Shown: one piece after another, positions 51,890 to 60,881 of the stretch
How positions within the stretch are numbered: the stretch's first letter is position 1
Layout: each line of letters starts with the position of its first letter
Assembly (NCBI RefSeq): GCF_014641595.1
Contig: NZ_BMIA01000001.1
Span: 2,418,426 to 2,482,425, forward strand
Length of the DNA stretch: 64,000 nucleotides
DNA from: Dyadobacter endophyticus
GTDB taxonomy: Bacteria > Bacteroidota > Bacteroidia > Cytophagales > Spirosomataceae
Direction: 5' to 3'
Position numbers and translations under genes: made by a program
The notes under the pieces: model-generated
What the model was told of the DNA's origin: nothing
Databases searched by the model: none
The model's input: only the letters and a program-made list of their open reading frames with translations

Positions 51890-54304
51890 TCACCGGATAT
51901 CCCATTTGACTTTTCCTGCGAACGGGTCACTGCTCACCATATATTTGCTACCCTTTTTCAGGAGTACAAGCTCCTTTACACTTTCCAGGCCAGGCAGGAA
52001 AAGCTGCACTTTCGCGGTAGCACCGCCACCATAAGTTTGCAATTCGATCCGTGACCAGTCGATATCGCCGGTAGACTGCGCAACCTTTACGTGCGGAAGT
52101 ACCGCGCCCTCGCGCACCATCATCACCACGTCGAGTTCGCCGGTTGCGATTTCATGCCAGCCGCTTCCGTAGGCCTTGCCGGTTTGGTAGTCGGTCCATT
52201 GACCTTTCGGCAGGTAAACGCTACGTGTTTTGCCTGCTTCAAAAAGGGGCGCCACTAGCAGGTCCGAGCCAAGCATATACTCATTATCGACCATCCAGGC
52301 ACCGGGATCGGCGGGGAACTCCACCAGCAACGCACGCACCATCGGCAATCCTCTTTCCGACGCGAGCTTCGATTGCGTATAAATGTAGGGCATGAGTTTG
52401 TACTTCATCTCCACTGCCTTTCTGAAATAGTTCTGAAACTCCTCACCGTATTCCCACGGCTCCTTGGGCGCCTGCCCATGCGTGCGGGTATGTGAGGCGA
52501 GTAGCCCCATCGGCAGCCAGCGACGGTAGAGATCTTCCGGCGTCTTCATGGTAAACCCGCCGATATCGTGGCTCCAAAATGTAAAACCCGACAACCCTAG
52601 CGACAAACCGCCCCGCAGCTGCGCTTCCATTCCCTTGTTCGTAGTTTCGGCGTCGCCGCCCCAGTGGATCGGGTAACGCTGGCTCCCTGCCCAGGTGCTC
52701 CGTGCCCAGATGATGTTGTCACCCGTCATTTTCCGGGTCAGTTCGGATACAATCTTGTTGTAGCGCAGCGGGTAGAGATTATGTTCGTAAAAACCAGTGC
52801 GGCCCGAAGCATATAGGCCCGATAATGGCGCAGCCTCCCCAAAATCAACCTTAATGGCCGAAACGCCCAGTTTCAGCAGTCCGGCTATTTTGTCTTCATA
52901 CCACTTTACCGTATTAGGATTCGAAAAATCGAGCACCGCATCCTCGTAAGGGAGTGTACCATTGGCGTTTTTAACAGCCAGCCCTTTTTCCACAATTTCA
53001 GGATATAGCGCATTTTTAGGAACAAAATAAGGCAGCTGCCAGAGCGAGGTACGGAAACCCTGCTTTTTCAGGTCGGCGATCATGCCTTCCGGGTCCTTGA
53101 AACGGCTCGGAGCGAAACGGTAATCGCAGCGCCAGTCGGTTTCGAACCAGCCGGTGTCGAAATGGATTACATCCGACGGAATGCGGTTCTGGCGGAGTTT
53201 CGCGGCTACGTTACGGCCATCCTGCTCCGAAAAATAAGTAATGCGGCTCATCCACAACCCGAACGACCACAATGGCGGCATGGAAGCTTTGCCGGTGAGG
53301 TCGGTATAGGCATCCAGAATTTCCTTAGGTTGCCCCAGGAATACAAACAGGTCGAGGTTTTCATCGCCGATCTGCATCGCATTCGACTCCCCGTAGGTAG
53401 CTCCGAAATCACAGGTAATGGGAGCCGTGGTGTGCATGAACATGCCGTAACCGCGCGAGCTCATATAAAATGGAATGGGCTTGTACATGGTCTGCGTTTC
53501 GACGCCGTTGGGGTCGTGGGTCCAGAGCACCAGTTTCTGCCCGTTTTTGTCCAGGCGGGTAAATGACTCGCCGCAGCCGAAGATCTTTTCATCGGGCGAG
53601 ATGGCAAACACCGCTGCCACGCTGCGCGAATAATCGGATGCCCGGCGGACAAACGAAAAAGGCAATGTCGGCGTGTAGGAAGCCTTACCATCGGCTTGGC
53701 TGCGGGTTTGGGTTAAAATCTTGCCACTGGCATCGCGGATAAGTATTTTCCAGGGGTTTTCATAAATGGTCACCGAGCCATACGCGCCGGTGTACTGGTG
53801 CCCCCCGTTAATCTTGCTATACTTCCACGAAGCATCCTTCGCAGGCTCGCCCGTAAGCATGAGCGACGGGCCCGGTGCGGGCCCCTGTGCACCCGTGTTC
53901 GCACGGATGCGCACCGTACGCGGGGAGGTGAATTCGACGGAAAATGGCAGAACCGGGTCCTGGGCGTATTCAATTGCCGGGAACTCGTTACTGAACGAGC
54001 GTTTGTAGCTCAACATCGAGTTGTTGAAGTTGTGGGCCGAAAACGGCTCGTTCCTCTTCCATTTGATCTTGCCAGCACCCGTAGCCGGGTCGAACGCGGC
54101 CAGACTGTCGGCGAAGAAAACGGTGTTGGAAAAATCGCGAAAATCTTGGCTGATGTCGACTGGTTCGTTGATCAGCTTGCTGTGCCGGCCGCTCCCCGGC
54201 TGGGCGTCGGTGCTAAAAACCGTGACCAGCGTTAGTAAGAGGCTATAAGCTATAAGCTGCAAGTTGTAAAGTCTGTTGCGGACTGGGCGCTTTAAGTTAT
54301 ACAT
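51890..54304 (-). CDS. Glycoside hydrolase family 31, alpha-xylosidase-like
   Basis: An 804-aa exported enzyme with an N-terminal signal (residues about 15-34, ending STDAQ). The GH31 (beta/alpha)8 barrel has nucleophile Asp487 in VSAIKVDFGEAAPL and acid/base Asp551 in YPIHWGGDAETT, 64 residues apart as in YicI-type alpha-xylosidases. The KVDFGE context, with WMSRITYFSE and HFDTGWFETDWRCDY, fits alpha-xylosidase rather than alpha-glucosidase. It would release terminal alpha-xylose from xyloglucan-like oligosaccharides in the periplasm. It is the last gene of the PUL, 202 bp after the surface-glycan-binding gene. Substrate specificity is inferred from motifs only. Confidence 0.9.
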   Translation of the reverse strand: MYNLKRPVRNRLYNLQLIAYSLLLTLVTVFSTDAQPGSGRHSKLINEPVDISQDFRDFSNTVFFADSLAAFDPATGAGKIKWKRNEPFSAHNFNNSMLSYKRSFSNEFPAIEYAQDPVLPFSVEFTSPRTVRIRANTGAQGPAPGPSLMLTGEPAKDASWKYSKINGGHQYTGAYGSVTIYENPWKILIRDASGKILTQTRSQADGKASYTPTLPFSFVRRASDYSRSVAAVFAISPDEKIFGCGESFTRLDKNGQKLVLWTHDPNGVETQTMYKPIPFYMSSRGYGMFMHTTAPITCDFGATYGESNAMQIGDENLDLFVFLGQPKEILDAYTDLTGKASMPPLWSFGLWMSRITYFSEQDGRNVAAKLRQNRIPSDVIHFDTGWFETDWRCDYRFAPSRFKDPEGMIADLKKQGFRTSLWQLPYFVPKNALYPEIVEKGLAVKNANGTLPYEDAVLDFSNPNTVKWYEDKIAGLLKLGVSAIKVDFGEAAPLSGLYASGRTGFYEHNLYPLRYNKIVSELTRKMTGDNIIWARSTWAGSQRYPIHWGGDAETTNKGMEAQLRGGLSLGLSGFTFWSHDIGGFTMKTPEDLYRRWLPMGLLASHTRTHGQAPKEPWEYGEEFQNYFRKAVEMKYKLMPYIYTQSKLASERGLPMVRALLVEFPADPGAWMVDNEYMLGSDLLVAPLFEAGKTRSVYLPKGQWTDYQTGKAYGSGWHEIATGELDVVMMVREGAVLPHVKVAQSTGDIDWSRIELQTYGGGATAKVQLFLPGLESVKELVLLKKGSKYMVSSDPFAGKVKWDIR

Positions 54305-54506
54305 GGAGTGCTTTTCAAATGTGATGCCCGATATTTGCGGGCAATGATTTCCCTGAAAAACGCTACGCCCACGTCACGCAGGCGCACGAGATCCTGGTCG
54401 GGTAAGGTTCCAGTCACTTGTATTTGTCCGGCCACCGGCGGGCTACCCGGCAATCATATTGCGAGCGCCCAACCGATGGCGGATAATGGATTATTCGGCG
54501 TTGTAC

Positions 54507-55673
54507 CTATTTTTTCACGATCCGGAAATTATCCACGCTACCGTTAAAAGAAGCGATGGCCACATCCGCCGAACCGAACGACACTTTCAGGTCGGTAATC
54601 TTCGATACATCGGAGATGGTAGAGCCGGAAGCACTCTTGAACTCGGAAAGCTCGATAACCGCTGTTCTCCACCCGTTTGTCTGATAGCCTGCCGAAGCAT
54701 ATTCCGTAGAGTTCCAGGGCTGGAATGCATACACATATTCAGTGCCGCCAGCGCCGATGGTAATATCGTACTTCCCGGCTTTCCACGGTTCTGCGATATT
54801 ATGTTCGAATTTGAATTGTCTGCTCCCTGCGTCTCCGGCCGCCAGTTTGAAGTCGAAATAGCAGGTGGAGAACACCCAGCCGTCGTTATAGCCGGCAGCG
54901 GGCAGTTTGGTTTGCTTGATCCTCGAAAACTTACCCGAAATGGCCTGCGCGTCCGTTGCGGGCACAATAGGCGCCCCTCCCCAGCATACTTCCGATCCCC
55001 ACGTGGTAGCGGGAACATCGAAATTGATCATATTGCCCGTCAGGTCGTTCATTTTAAAAGTAGTTTTCGTAGTTCCGAACTCTCCTTCAACCGTAATAAT
55101 GTCAACCGCGGCGGTAGCAGGCATTTTGGCGGTAATTTGCTTTACCGTAGCGCTCAAAACCTGCAAACTGGTGGTACCCAGCTTCACCGATTTAATATTA
55201 TAGAAATAATCCCCATTGATTACCACCGTACCATTAGCCTTCACAAACTCGGAATACAAACCCGAAATGACCGGTACCGGTGCCGTCAGCACGAAATCGT
55301 AGGTCGTTTCGCCACCTTTGGTAACCACCTTGATTTTGCTGGGCACAGCGGCGTCCACCGCTTTGGTAGGCGCATTGGCCGGAATGGTCACGATAATGTT
55401 CGAATTACTGCCCAAAGCGGAATTAAAACTTGCTTCGAAATCATTGAAATACACTTTCAACACGCTGCCCAGGTTCTGTCCCTGGATCACGATCAGGCTG
55501 CCCGGTTCGGCGGCGGTCAGGGAGCTGTCGGCTTTCGTGGGATCGAGCAGGCGCACTTTGCTGATGGTCGGCGCGCCATCGATGTCGTCGTCGTTACAGC
55601 TCTGGAAGGACAGCAGCATACCTGCCGCCAGCAATAGTCCCAGCGCCGTTTTGCATATATTTTTCAAATTCAT
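54507..55673 (-). CDS. Glycan-binding surface lipoprotein with IPT/TIG domains
   Basis: A 388-aa lipoprotein; the lipobox Cys lies in LLSFQSCNDDD. Two Ig-like IPT/TIG domains follow (GSLIVIQGQNLGSVLKVYFND, then NGTVVINGDYFYNIKSVKLG), and a C-terminal carbohydrate-binding region of the SGBP-B type (INFDVPATTWGSEVCWGG ... WKAGKYDITIGAGGTEYVYAFQPW). Such proteins hold polysaccharide at the cell surface next to SusC/SusD. It lies 18 bp after the susD gene. The Trp-rich C-terminal segment probably carries the sugar platform, judging from homologues of xyloglucan loci. Confidence 0.88.
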   Translation of the reverse strand: MNLKNICKTALGLLLAAGMLLSFQSCNDDDIDGAPTISKVRLLDPTKADSSLTAAEPGSLIVIQGQNLGSVLKVYFNDFEASFNSALGSNSNIIVTIPANAPTKAVDAAVPSKIKVVTKGGETTYDFVLTAPVPVISGLYSEFVKANGTVVINGDYFYNIKSVKLGTTSLQVLSATVKQITAKMPATAAVDIITVEGEFGTTKTTFKMNDLTGNMINFDVPATTWGSEVCWGGAPIVPATDAQAISGKFSRIKQTKLPAAGYNDGWVFSTCYFDFKLAAGDAGSRQFKFEHNIAEPWKAGKYDITIGAGGTEYVYAFQPWNSTEYASAGYQTNGWRTAVIELSEFKSASGSTISDVSKITDLKVSFGSADVAIASFNGSVDNFRIVKK

Positions 55674-55691
55674 TGTGATCAGGGATTTGGG

Positions 55692-57317
55692 TTAATCAAC
55701 TAGCTTGCTGAAATCGAAAGCGACCGGCTCATTCTTCAACGAAGGCGCATTGACGATCTCGCTTTCCGGGAACGGCAGGTACAAGGTCGCGTCGGTCAGC
55801 GGGTAATACTCGGCCGGTGAATACGTCACAGTGTACTTTTTGGGATTGATAGAGCCCGCCATGTAGGTCATCGTATAGTTTTCCTTGTGTTGGGCTGCTG
55901 TGTAAGCGATCGCTTTGGCAGGATTGAAATAATACCAGCGCACCACTTCGTTCCAGGAATTACCCTCAAAAACCGTTTCCACCCTTCTCTCTCTGAAAAT
56001 ATCCTCGAAAGTCAGCGAAGTCTTCGCAGGCATTCCCGCTCTTTTACGCACGGCATTGAAGTACTCCAGCGCTTTTGCGTCGGCAGTCGTTGCGGCATTG
56101 CCCAAGACGGCGTCGGCATAAATCAGGTACACTTCCGCCAGGCGCAACATGTAGGAGTTGATGTTCGCAGCCATGAAGCCGCCGAGGCCGCCATTATCCG
56201 CCGGTGAGCCGATAATGTACTTTTTAATGGCCGACAATGCAGCCGGACGGTTGTATTTCAACCCGCCGTTCCCTTTCTGGATATTAGGGTAAACATCGGT
56301 ATCGAACATGGCAATCGCCTTTCTGCGCAATGAATCGGCCGGGTTTTCGGTGAAATACTTCACGAGGTCGGCCGATAGCCCCTGTGCCGCGCCCCAGCCG
56401 TCGCCCGTGCCGGTAATATTGGCATCGTAGGCGAAATATGCCTGGAAAGAGTTGTTCACGCCCCACGGGCTGCTCACGGGCATCCATTGCAGGGAGAATA
56501 GGCTCTCAGGATTGTTCTTCGAAGCATTGTTGTTCGCGCTCTCGAACAGCTCCCCATACGTAGGCGCCAGCGAAAGGCCGCTTTTGGTGATCACGCTTTC
56601 CGCATAGTATTTCGCACTGTCCAGGTCAGCCTGTTTACGGGTACCGTTCTGGTTCAGGCCCGAGCGCATCAGGTACATACGGGCTAGCATTCCTTCGGCC
56701 GAATACTTCGTCAGACGCCCCTGTACCGCCGTTGCAGGCAGGTTTTCAGCAGCGAAGCGGTAGTCTTGAATGACGAGTTTCCACACATCGTCGATCCGGT
56801 TGCGGACGGGCGGCGTGTTCAGCTGCGCCACGTTGTCGTATACAATGGGGACCGCCCCCCAGTTGGTTACCAGGTAATAATAGGCCGTAGCGCGCATAAA
56901 GCGGCATTCGCCCAGCCCCTGCGCCTTTACGGCTGCCGAAGCAGTGCTGCCCTGGGCCTCTTTGATCGCCTTGTAGGCATTGTTGCTCTGCGCGATGATC
57001 TTGTAAAACGACTTATAACCAGGTAGTAGCGTACCCACGTCTGTCGACGGGACCGCATGCTTGATGTAAGCCGTGCGGTCGTTGGAATTGAGGTTCCCGG
57101 CGCGCGCCTCTTGGAATGCCATGTTGGCCTTGTCGTTGAAATCGAACCAGACAATGTTGTAGAGCGGGGCTGTTCCGGCCAGGATTTCGTCGTTGGTTTT
57201 GTAAAAGTTACCCGACGTCATCGCGTCCAGCGGCGGGTGGTTGAGGAATTCCTCGCCGCACCCCTGCAAGAGCATCATCGCCCCAATAGCCGCTATGAAT
57301 CTGAATTTGAATTGCAT
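55692..57317 (-). CDS. SusD/RagB family nutrient-binding lipoprotein (PUL)
   Basis: A 541-aa SusD protein with lipobox Cys in AMMLLQGCGEEFLNHPP. Typical features are AQGLGECRFMRATAYYYLVTNWGAVPIVYDN, the LADVYLIYADA-like LAEVYLIYADAVLGNAATTADA and RERRVETVFEGNSWNEVVRW, and a C-terminal YYPLTDATLYLPFPESEIVNAP. It pairs with the SusC protein encoded 42 bp upstream to import glycan fragments. Its lengths and motifs are normal. It is distinct from the SusD at 24141 (different length and sequence). Confidence 0.95.
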   Translation of the reverse strand: MQFKFRFIAAIGAMMLLQGCGEEFLNHPPLDAMTSGNFYKTNDEILAGTAPLYNIVWFDFNDKANMAFQEARAGNLNSNDRTAYIKHAVPSTDVGTLLPGYKSFYKIIAQSNNAYKAIKEAQGSTASAAVKAQGLGECRFMRATAYYYLVTNWGAVPIVYDNVAQLNTPPVRNRIDDVWKLVIQDYRFAAENLPATAVQGRLTKYSAEGMLARMYLMRSGLNQNGTRKQADLDSAKYYAESVITKSGLSLAPTYGELFESANNNASKNNPESLFSLQWMPVSSPWGVNNSFQAYFAYDANITGTGDGWGAAQGLSADLVKYFTENPADSLRRKAIAMFDTDVYPNIQKGNGGLKYNRPAALSAIKKYIIGSPADNGGLGGFMAANINSYMLRLAEVYLIYADAVLGNAATTADAKALEYFNAVRKRAGMPAKTSLTFEDIFRERRVETVFEGNSWNEVVRWYYFNPAKAIAYTAAQHKENYTMTYMAGSINPKKYTVTYSPAEYYPLTDATLYLPFPESEIVNAPSLKNEPVAFDFSKLVD

Positions 57318-57359
57318 ATGGAATATTTTTTAAGAAAAATTGACGTTGGACCGGCCCGC

Positions 57360-60300
57360 TTAGAAATCGGCCAGCAAACCGAATGAATACATGCGCACGG
57401 AAGGGTAACGGCCCGTATCGATCCCGGCCATCACAGTACCGCCATAGTTCACCATCCCGATCTCCGGATCGTAGCCTTTGTATTTCGTGATCGTGAACAG
57501 GTTCTGCGCACCCACCGAAGCCCGCAAGCCCCTGATGAAGAAGTCTTTCAACATCGATTTCGGGAAGTTGTAGCTGAGCGTGATGTTTTTCAGGCGCACG
57601 TAGCTGCCGTCCTCAATGAAGTTGGTGTTCATCCGGTTGTTGCCATTCGGGTCGCCCGGCGCGATGCGCGGGATCGTGTAACCCGGATTGGTGAGCGTAA
57701 CAGTTTCCGCGTCGCCCGCATTGTAGCTGCTCGGCTTCGCGTAGTTAGCCACCGATTTCCACTGGTTGCCAAACACACCGCCATTACCGGGGATTTCGGC
57801 ACGATAACGTGGGTAGTTGAGAATGTCGTTCTTGAAGCTTCCGGTCAGGAATGCATTCAGTTCGAAATTCTTGTAAGTCATATTGTTGTTGAAACCGAGG
57901 GTAAATTTCGGCCATGGGTTACCGATCACGGTGCGGTCCTCGGCGTCGATCACGCCGTCGCCGTTCAGGTCGCGGAACTTGGTGTCCCCTACCCAGCTAC
58001 CGGTTGCAGGATTGATCGTCAACTGACCGTTCGAGGTCTGCACGGCGTGGTTCTTGATATCGTTCGCATCCTGGAAAAGCCCGTCGGCTACATACCCGGT
58101 GATCATGCTCGCGGGCCGCCCTACTTCGGTTTTGAAACCTACCGAAGTCGCATTCCAGGTTGGCGTGATCGGGTTCAGCAGCGAGGTCACTTTGTTGCGG
58201 TCAAACGAGAGGTTAATACCCGTTTTCCAATAAAAACCACCTTTGTCGATGTTCACGGTATTCAGCGTAAAGCCGATACCACGGTTTTTCATCGAGCCCG
58301 CATTCACGGCAGGCCAACTCAAATAACCCGGCGAATAAGCGATGTCGCCGCCGTACGTGAATGGGTAGGAGTTTACGGTAATGAGGCTGGTAATGTTCTT
58401 AATGTACGCATCCGCGATCAGCTCCAAGCGGTTGCCGAACATGTGCAGGTCAAGTCCTCCGTTGATCACGTCGTCCTTTTCCCAGGTAAGGAACTCATTG
58501 GCGAAGTTGGACGCCAGAAAGCCGGTTCCCCAACCGGTGGGCACAGTTTGCAAGGTCGAGAAGATCGCATTGCCACCGCTGCCCTGATTACCGGAGCGAC
58601 CTACTTCGAAACGCAATTTCAGGCCGTTGATCTCTTTCACATTTTTCAGGAATGGCTCCTCCGACACGCGCCATGCCACCGACACCGCCGGGAAATTACC
58701 CCAGCGACGGCCTTCGCGGAATGCCGACGAACCGTCCATCCGGTAAGTTCCCTGCAAGAAATAGCGTTCCTTGAAGCTGTAATTCACACGGGCAAAATAC
58801 GATTCGCGCGAGCCGCCGCCTTTGCCGCTTCCGTTGCTCACATTAGAAATCACGGAAGCATCCCCTCCGGAAAGTTCTTCAATGGTATTGGTAATAAACT
58901 TCTTACGTGTTCCTGTGAGCGACTCGTAAGCAAACTCCTGCGCCTCGTGACCGGCCATCAGGTTGACGCCATGTTGTCCGAGTTTCAAATCATAGGTTAA
59001 TCGGCTATGCAAACTCCACCATGTATTTGTATTCACCGAGCGGGTCGAGGTGGCCGCGTCCTGCGACACCACATAACCGCCGATGGTATACGACGGGTGG
59101 AATGAATAGTATTTCAAAAATTCGGCGCTACCGTTGGCTTCGGTGTGCCAGGTGAGATTCTTGGCCAGTTTCACATCCGCGAAAAGGCTTCCCAGGATCG
59201 ACGTCCGGCGGTTGTAGTCATTGTAGATTTTCGAGATCATCACCGGGTTCGTAAACTGGAATTGCGTGGAGGTAGGCCCGCCCCAGCTGCCGTCGGGATT
59301 GGTCACAGGCACGCTCGGGTTCTGGTCGAGGGCGAGCTGGATAATGCCGCCATTATTGGTATTCACTTTTTCTTCGGTAATACCTACGCTCATATTGGCA
59401 CCGATTTTCAGCCAGCTGCGGGTCTGGTTTTCGAGGTTCAAGCGGCTGTTGTAGCGTTTGAAACCCGAACCTTCGACGATCCCTTTCTGATTGAAATACT
59501 CTCCCGACAAATAGTAGGTCGATTTTTCCGTACCGCCACTAAGCCCCAGCGAGTATTTTTGAAGGGTAGTAGGCCTGAAAAGCGCGCTCTGCCAGTCGGT
59601 ACCATTGCCGAGCACCGACGGATCTGCAAATGCCGGGTCGCTGGCGGTGCTACCCACTGCGGCCGCTTCGTTTCTGAACTGCGCATACTCCCGCAGGTTC
59701 ATTACATCAATATGCTTAGGCTCAGCCTGCACGGTTACGAGTGAGTTAAATGTAATCTTCGCCTCGCCCGCCTTACCGCGCTTGGTGGTGATCATCACAA
59801 CTCCGTTGGCACCCACGGCACCGTAAATCGCGGTTGCCGAAGGCCCCTGCAAAACGTTGATCGTCTCGATATCGTCGGGGTTTATGCTGGAAAGGATGTT
59901 AGAAAAGCCCGTCGGACGGTTGTTAGGGTCGTCCTTCATATTATCCGGCTTGATCTGCACCCCATCGATCACATATAGTGGCTGTGTAGTACCCGTCAAA
60001 GAGCTCAGACCGCGGATCAGTACCGACGGCGCCGCTCCCGGCTGGCCGGAGTTCTGCTGCACCAGCACGTTGGCCGCGCGGCCCTGCAAGCCTTGTTCGA
60101 GGGAAGTATTAATGGTTTTGCTCAGATCCTTGCCCGAAACAGTTACCTGCGAACTCGAAACGTCGGTCTTCTTCATTTCTCCATACCCTACTACCACCAC
60201 CTCGTCCAGAGAAGAAATGCTCTCTTTCAGTTTAATGTCGATTTTTGTCTTGTTCCCTATCGGCGCTTCCTGCGTTTCATACCCGATGAAGGAAAACACG

Positions 60301-60578
60301 AGCGTACTGCCCGACGCTGCTTCAATCGAAAACGCTCCATTGGTGTTGGTCGTCGTACCGTTGGACGTTCCCTTCACCACCACGCTCACACCGGGGATAC
60401 CATCGCCTTGCTCCAAGGCAACGACCGTCCCCGTAATAACCCTTTTAGCTTCCGACTGCGCGAATGCGCCGACGGCAGTACCCATGATCCCCAATGATAG
60501 AAGGAGAGGTCGTAGCAACCCGGCCAGAAAGCGCGAACGCCGCTTTATCCGCCTTGTTTCGTACAAATTTTGTTGCAT
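57360..60578 (-). CDS. SusC/RagA family TonB-dependent outer-membrane transporter (PUL)
   Basis: A 1072-aa SusC receptor with a signal peptide (Arg-rich start, LLLSLGIMGTAVGAFAQ). Order: carboxypeptidase-regulatory-like domain (VITGTVVALEQGDGIPGVSVV ... SFIGYETQEA), TonB-box region LDEVVVVGYGEMKK, plug (LQGRAANVLVQQNSGQPGAAP, YVIDGVQIKP, ATAIYGAVGANGVVMITTKRGK) and barrel ending MYSFGLLADF. It is the importer of the PUL. The 303-bp region upstream holds a perfect palindrome and separates it from the sensor-regulator gene. Confidence 0.95.
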   Translation of the reverse strand: MQQNLYETRRIKRRSRFLAGLLRPLLLSLGIMGTAVGAFAQSEAKRVITGTVVALEQGDGIPGVSVVVKGTSNGTTTNTNGAFSIEAASGSTLVFSFIGYETQEAPIGNKTKIDIKLKESISSLDEVVVVGYGEMKKTDVSSSQVTVSGKDLSKTINTSLEQGLQGRAANVLVQQNSGQPGAAPSVLIRGLSSLTGTTQPLYVIDGVQIKPDNMKDDPNNRPTGFSNILSSINPDDIETINVLQGPSATAIYGAVGANGVVMITTKRGKAGEAKITFNSLVTVQAEPKHIDVMNLREYAQFRNEAAAVGSTASDPAFADPSVLGNGTDWQSALFRPTTLQKYSLGLSGGTEKSTYYLSGEYFNQKGIVEGSGFKRYNSRLNLENQTRSWLKIGANMSVGITEEKVNTNNGGIIQLALDQNPSVPVTNPDGSWGGPTSTQFQFTNPVMISKIYNDYNRRTSILGSLFADVKLAKNLTWHTEANGSAEFLKYYSFHPSYTIGGYVVSQDAATSTRSVNTNTWWSLHSRLTYDLKLGQHGVNLMAGHEAQEFAYESLTGTRKKFITNTIEELSGGDASVISNVSNGSGKGGGSRESYFARVNYSFKERYFLQGTYRMDGSSAFREGRRWGNFPAVSVAWRVSEEPFLKNVKEINGLKLRFEVGRSGNQGSGGNAIFSTLQTVPTGWGTGFLASNFANEFLTWEKDDVINGGLDLHMFGNRLELIADAYIKNITSLITVNSYPFTYGGDIAYSPGYLSWPAVNAGSMKNRGIGFTLNTVNIDKGGFYWKTGINLSFDRNKVTSLLNPITPTWNATSVGFKTEVGRPASMITGYVADGLFQDANDIKNHAVQTSNGQLTINPATGSWVGDTKFRDLNGDGVIDAEDRTVIGNPWPKFTLGFNNNMTYKNFELNAFLTGSFKNDILNYPRYRAEIPGNGGVFGNQWKSVANYAKPSSYNAGDAETVTLTNPGYTIPRIAPGDPNGNNRMNTNFIEDGSYVRLKNITLSYNFPKSMLKDFFIRGLRASVGAQNLFTITKYKGYDPEIGMVNYGGTVMAGIDTGRYPSVRMYSFGLLADF

Positions 60579-60881
60579 GTTGTTTTGTTTTAAAAGTGAC
60601 TATTTGTTCATCCCGATTTAGACATTTCCAATATCTCGGGGTCGTATACCAGACAATGGGATAAATCGAATGAATAGTTGGACAAATGTGTCTCTTTAAA
60701 ACATGCGGCATGGGATCCAAATGTTTACAAATAGGGGGTCATTTGTAAACCAAGGCAAAAAATCGGGCTATTTTTTCACCTTTTATTCCAGTTTGAGGAA
60801 GAACTATGTGTAAGAATGGATGAGCAAGCGTCGAGCAGGTGATTATAGGCCGTTATTAGAGTATCGGACTGGACTCTTGCA
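60579..60881. other. Control region between the HTCS and susC genes
   Basis: No gene was recognised in this 303-bp stretch. It carries the inverted repeat described separately at 60723-60750 and a related half-site, ACAAATG, near 60683. No exact TANNTTTG element was found close to the susC start, which fits an activator-dependent promoter. Confidence 0.5.
60723..60750. promoter_or_regulatory. Perfect palindrome upstream of susC, candidate HTCS operator
   Basis: GTTTACAAAT (60723-60732) and ATTTGTAAAC (60741-60750) are perfect 10-bp arms separated by AGGGGGTC. It is centred about 158 bp upstream of the susC start. A chance 10-bp match at this spacing is unlikely. It is the best candidate for the binding site of the HTCS. 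Confidence 0.6.

Noticed and set aside
54305..54506. An open stretch on the minus strand upstream of the GH31 gene (contains GQIQVTGTLPDQDLVRLRDV)
   Set aside because: It overlaps the start of the GH31 gene region, has no start codon in context and no family I can name; may be chance or an unrecognised remnant.
54507..55637. A 392-codon open frame on the plus strand opposite the glycan-binding protein gene
   Set aside because: It is the antisense shadow of a clear lipoprotein gene in a PUL; its Arg/His-rich translation lacks domain features.
58047..59000. A 317-codon plus-strand frame opposite the PUL susC
   Set aside because: Antisense shadow of the SusC barrel region with no motif or promoter.
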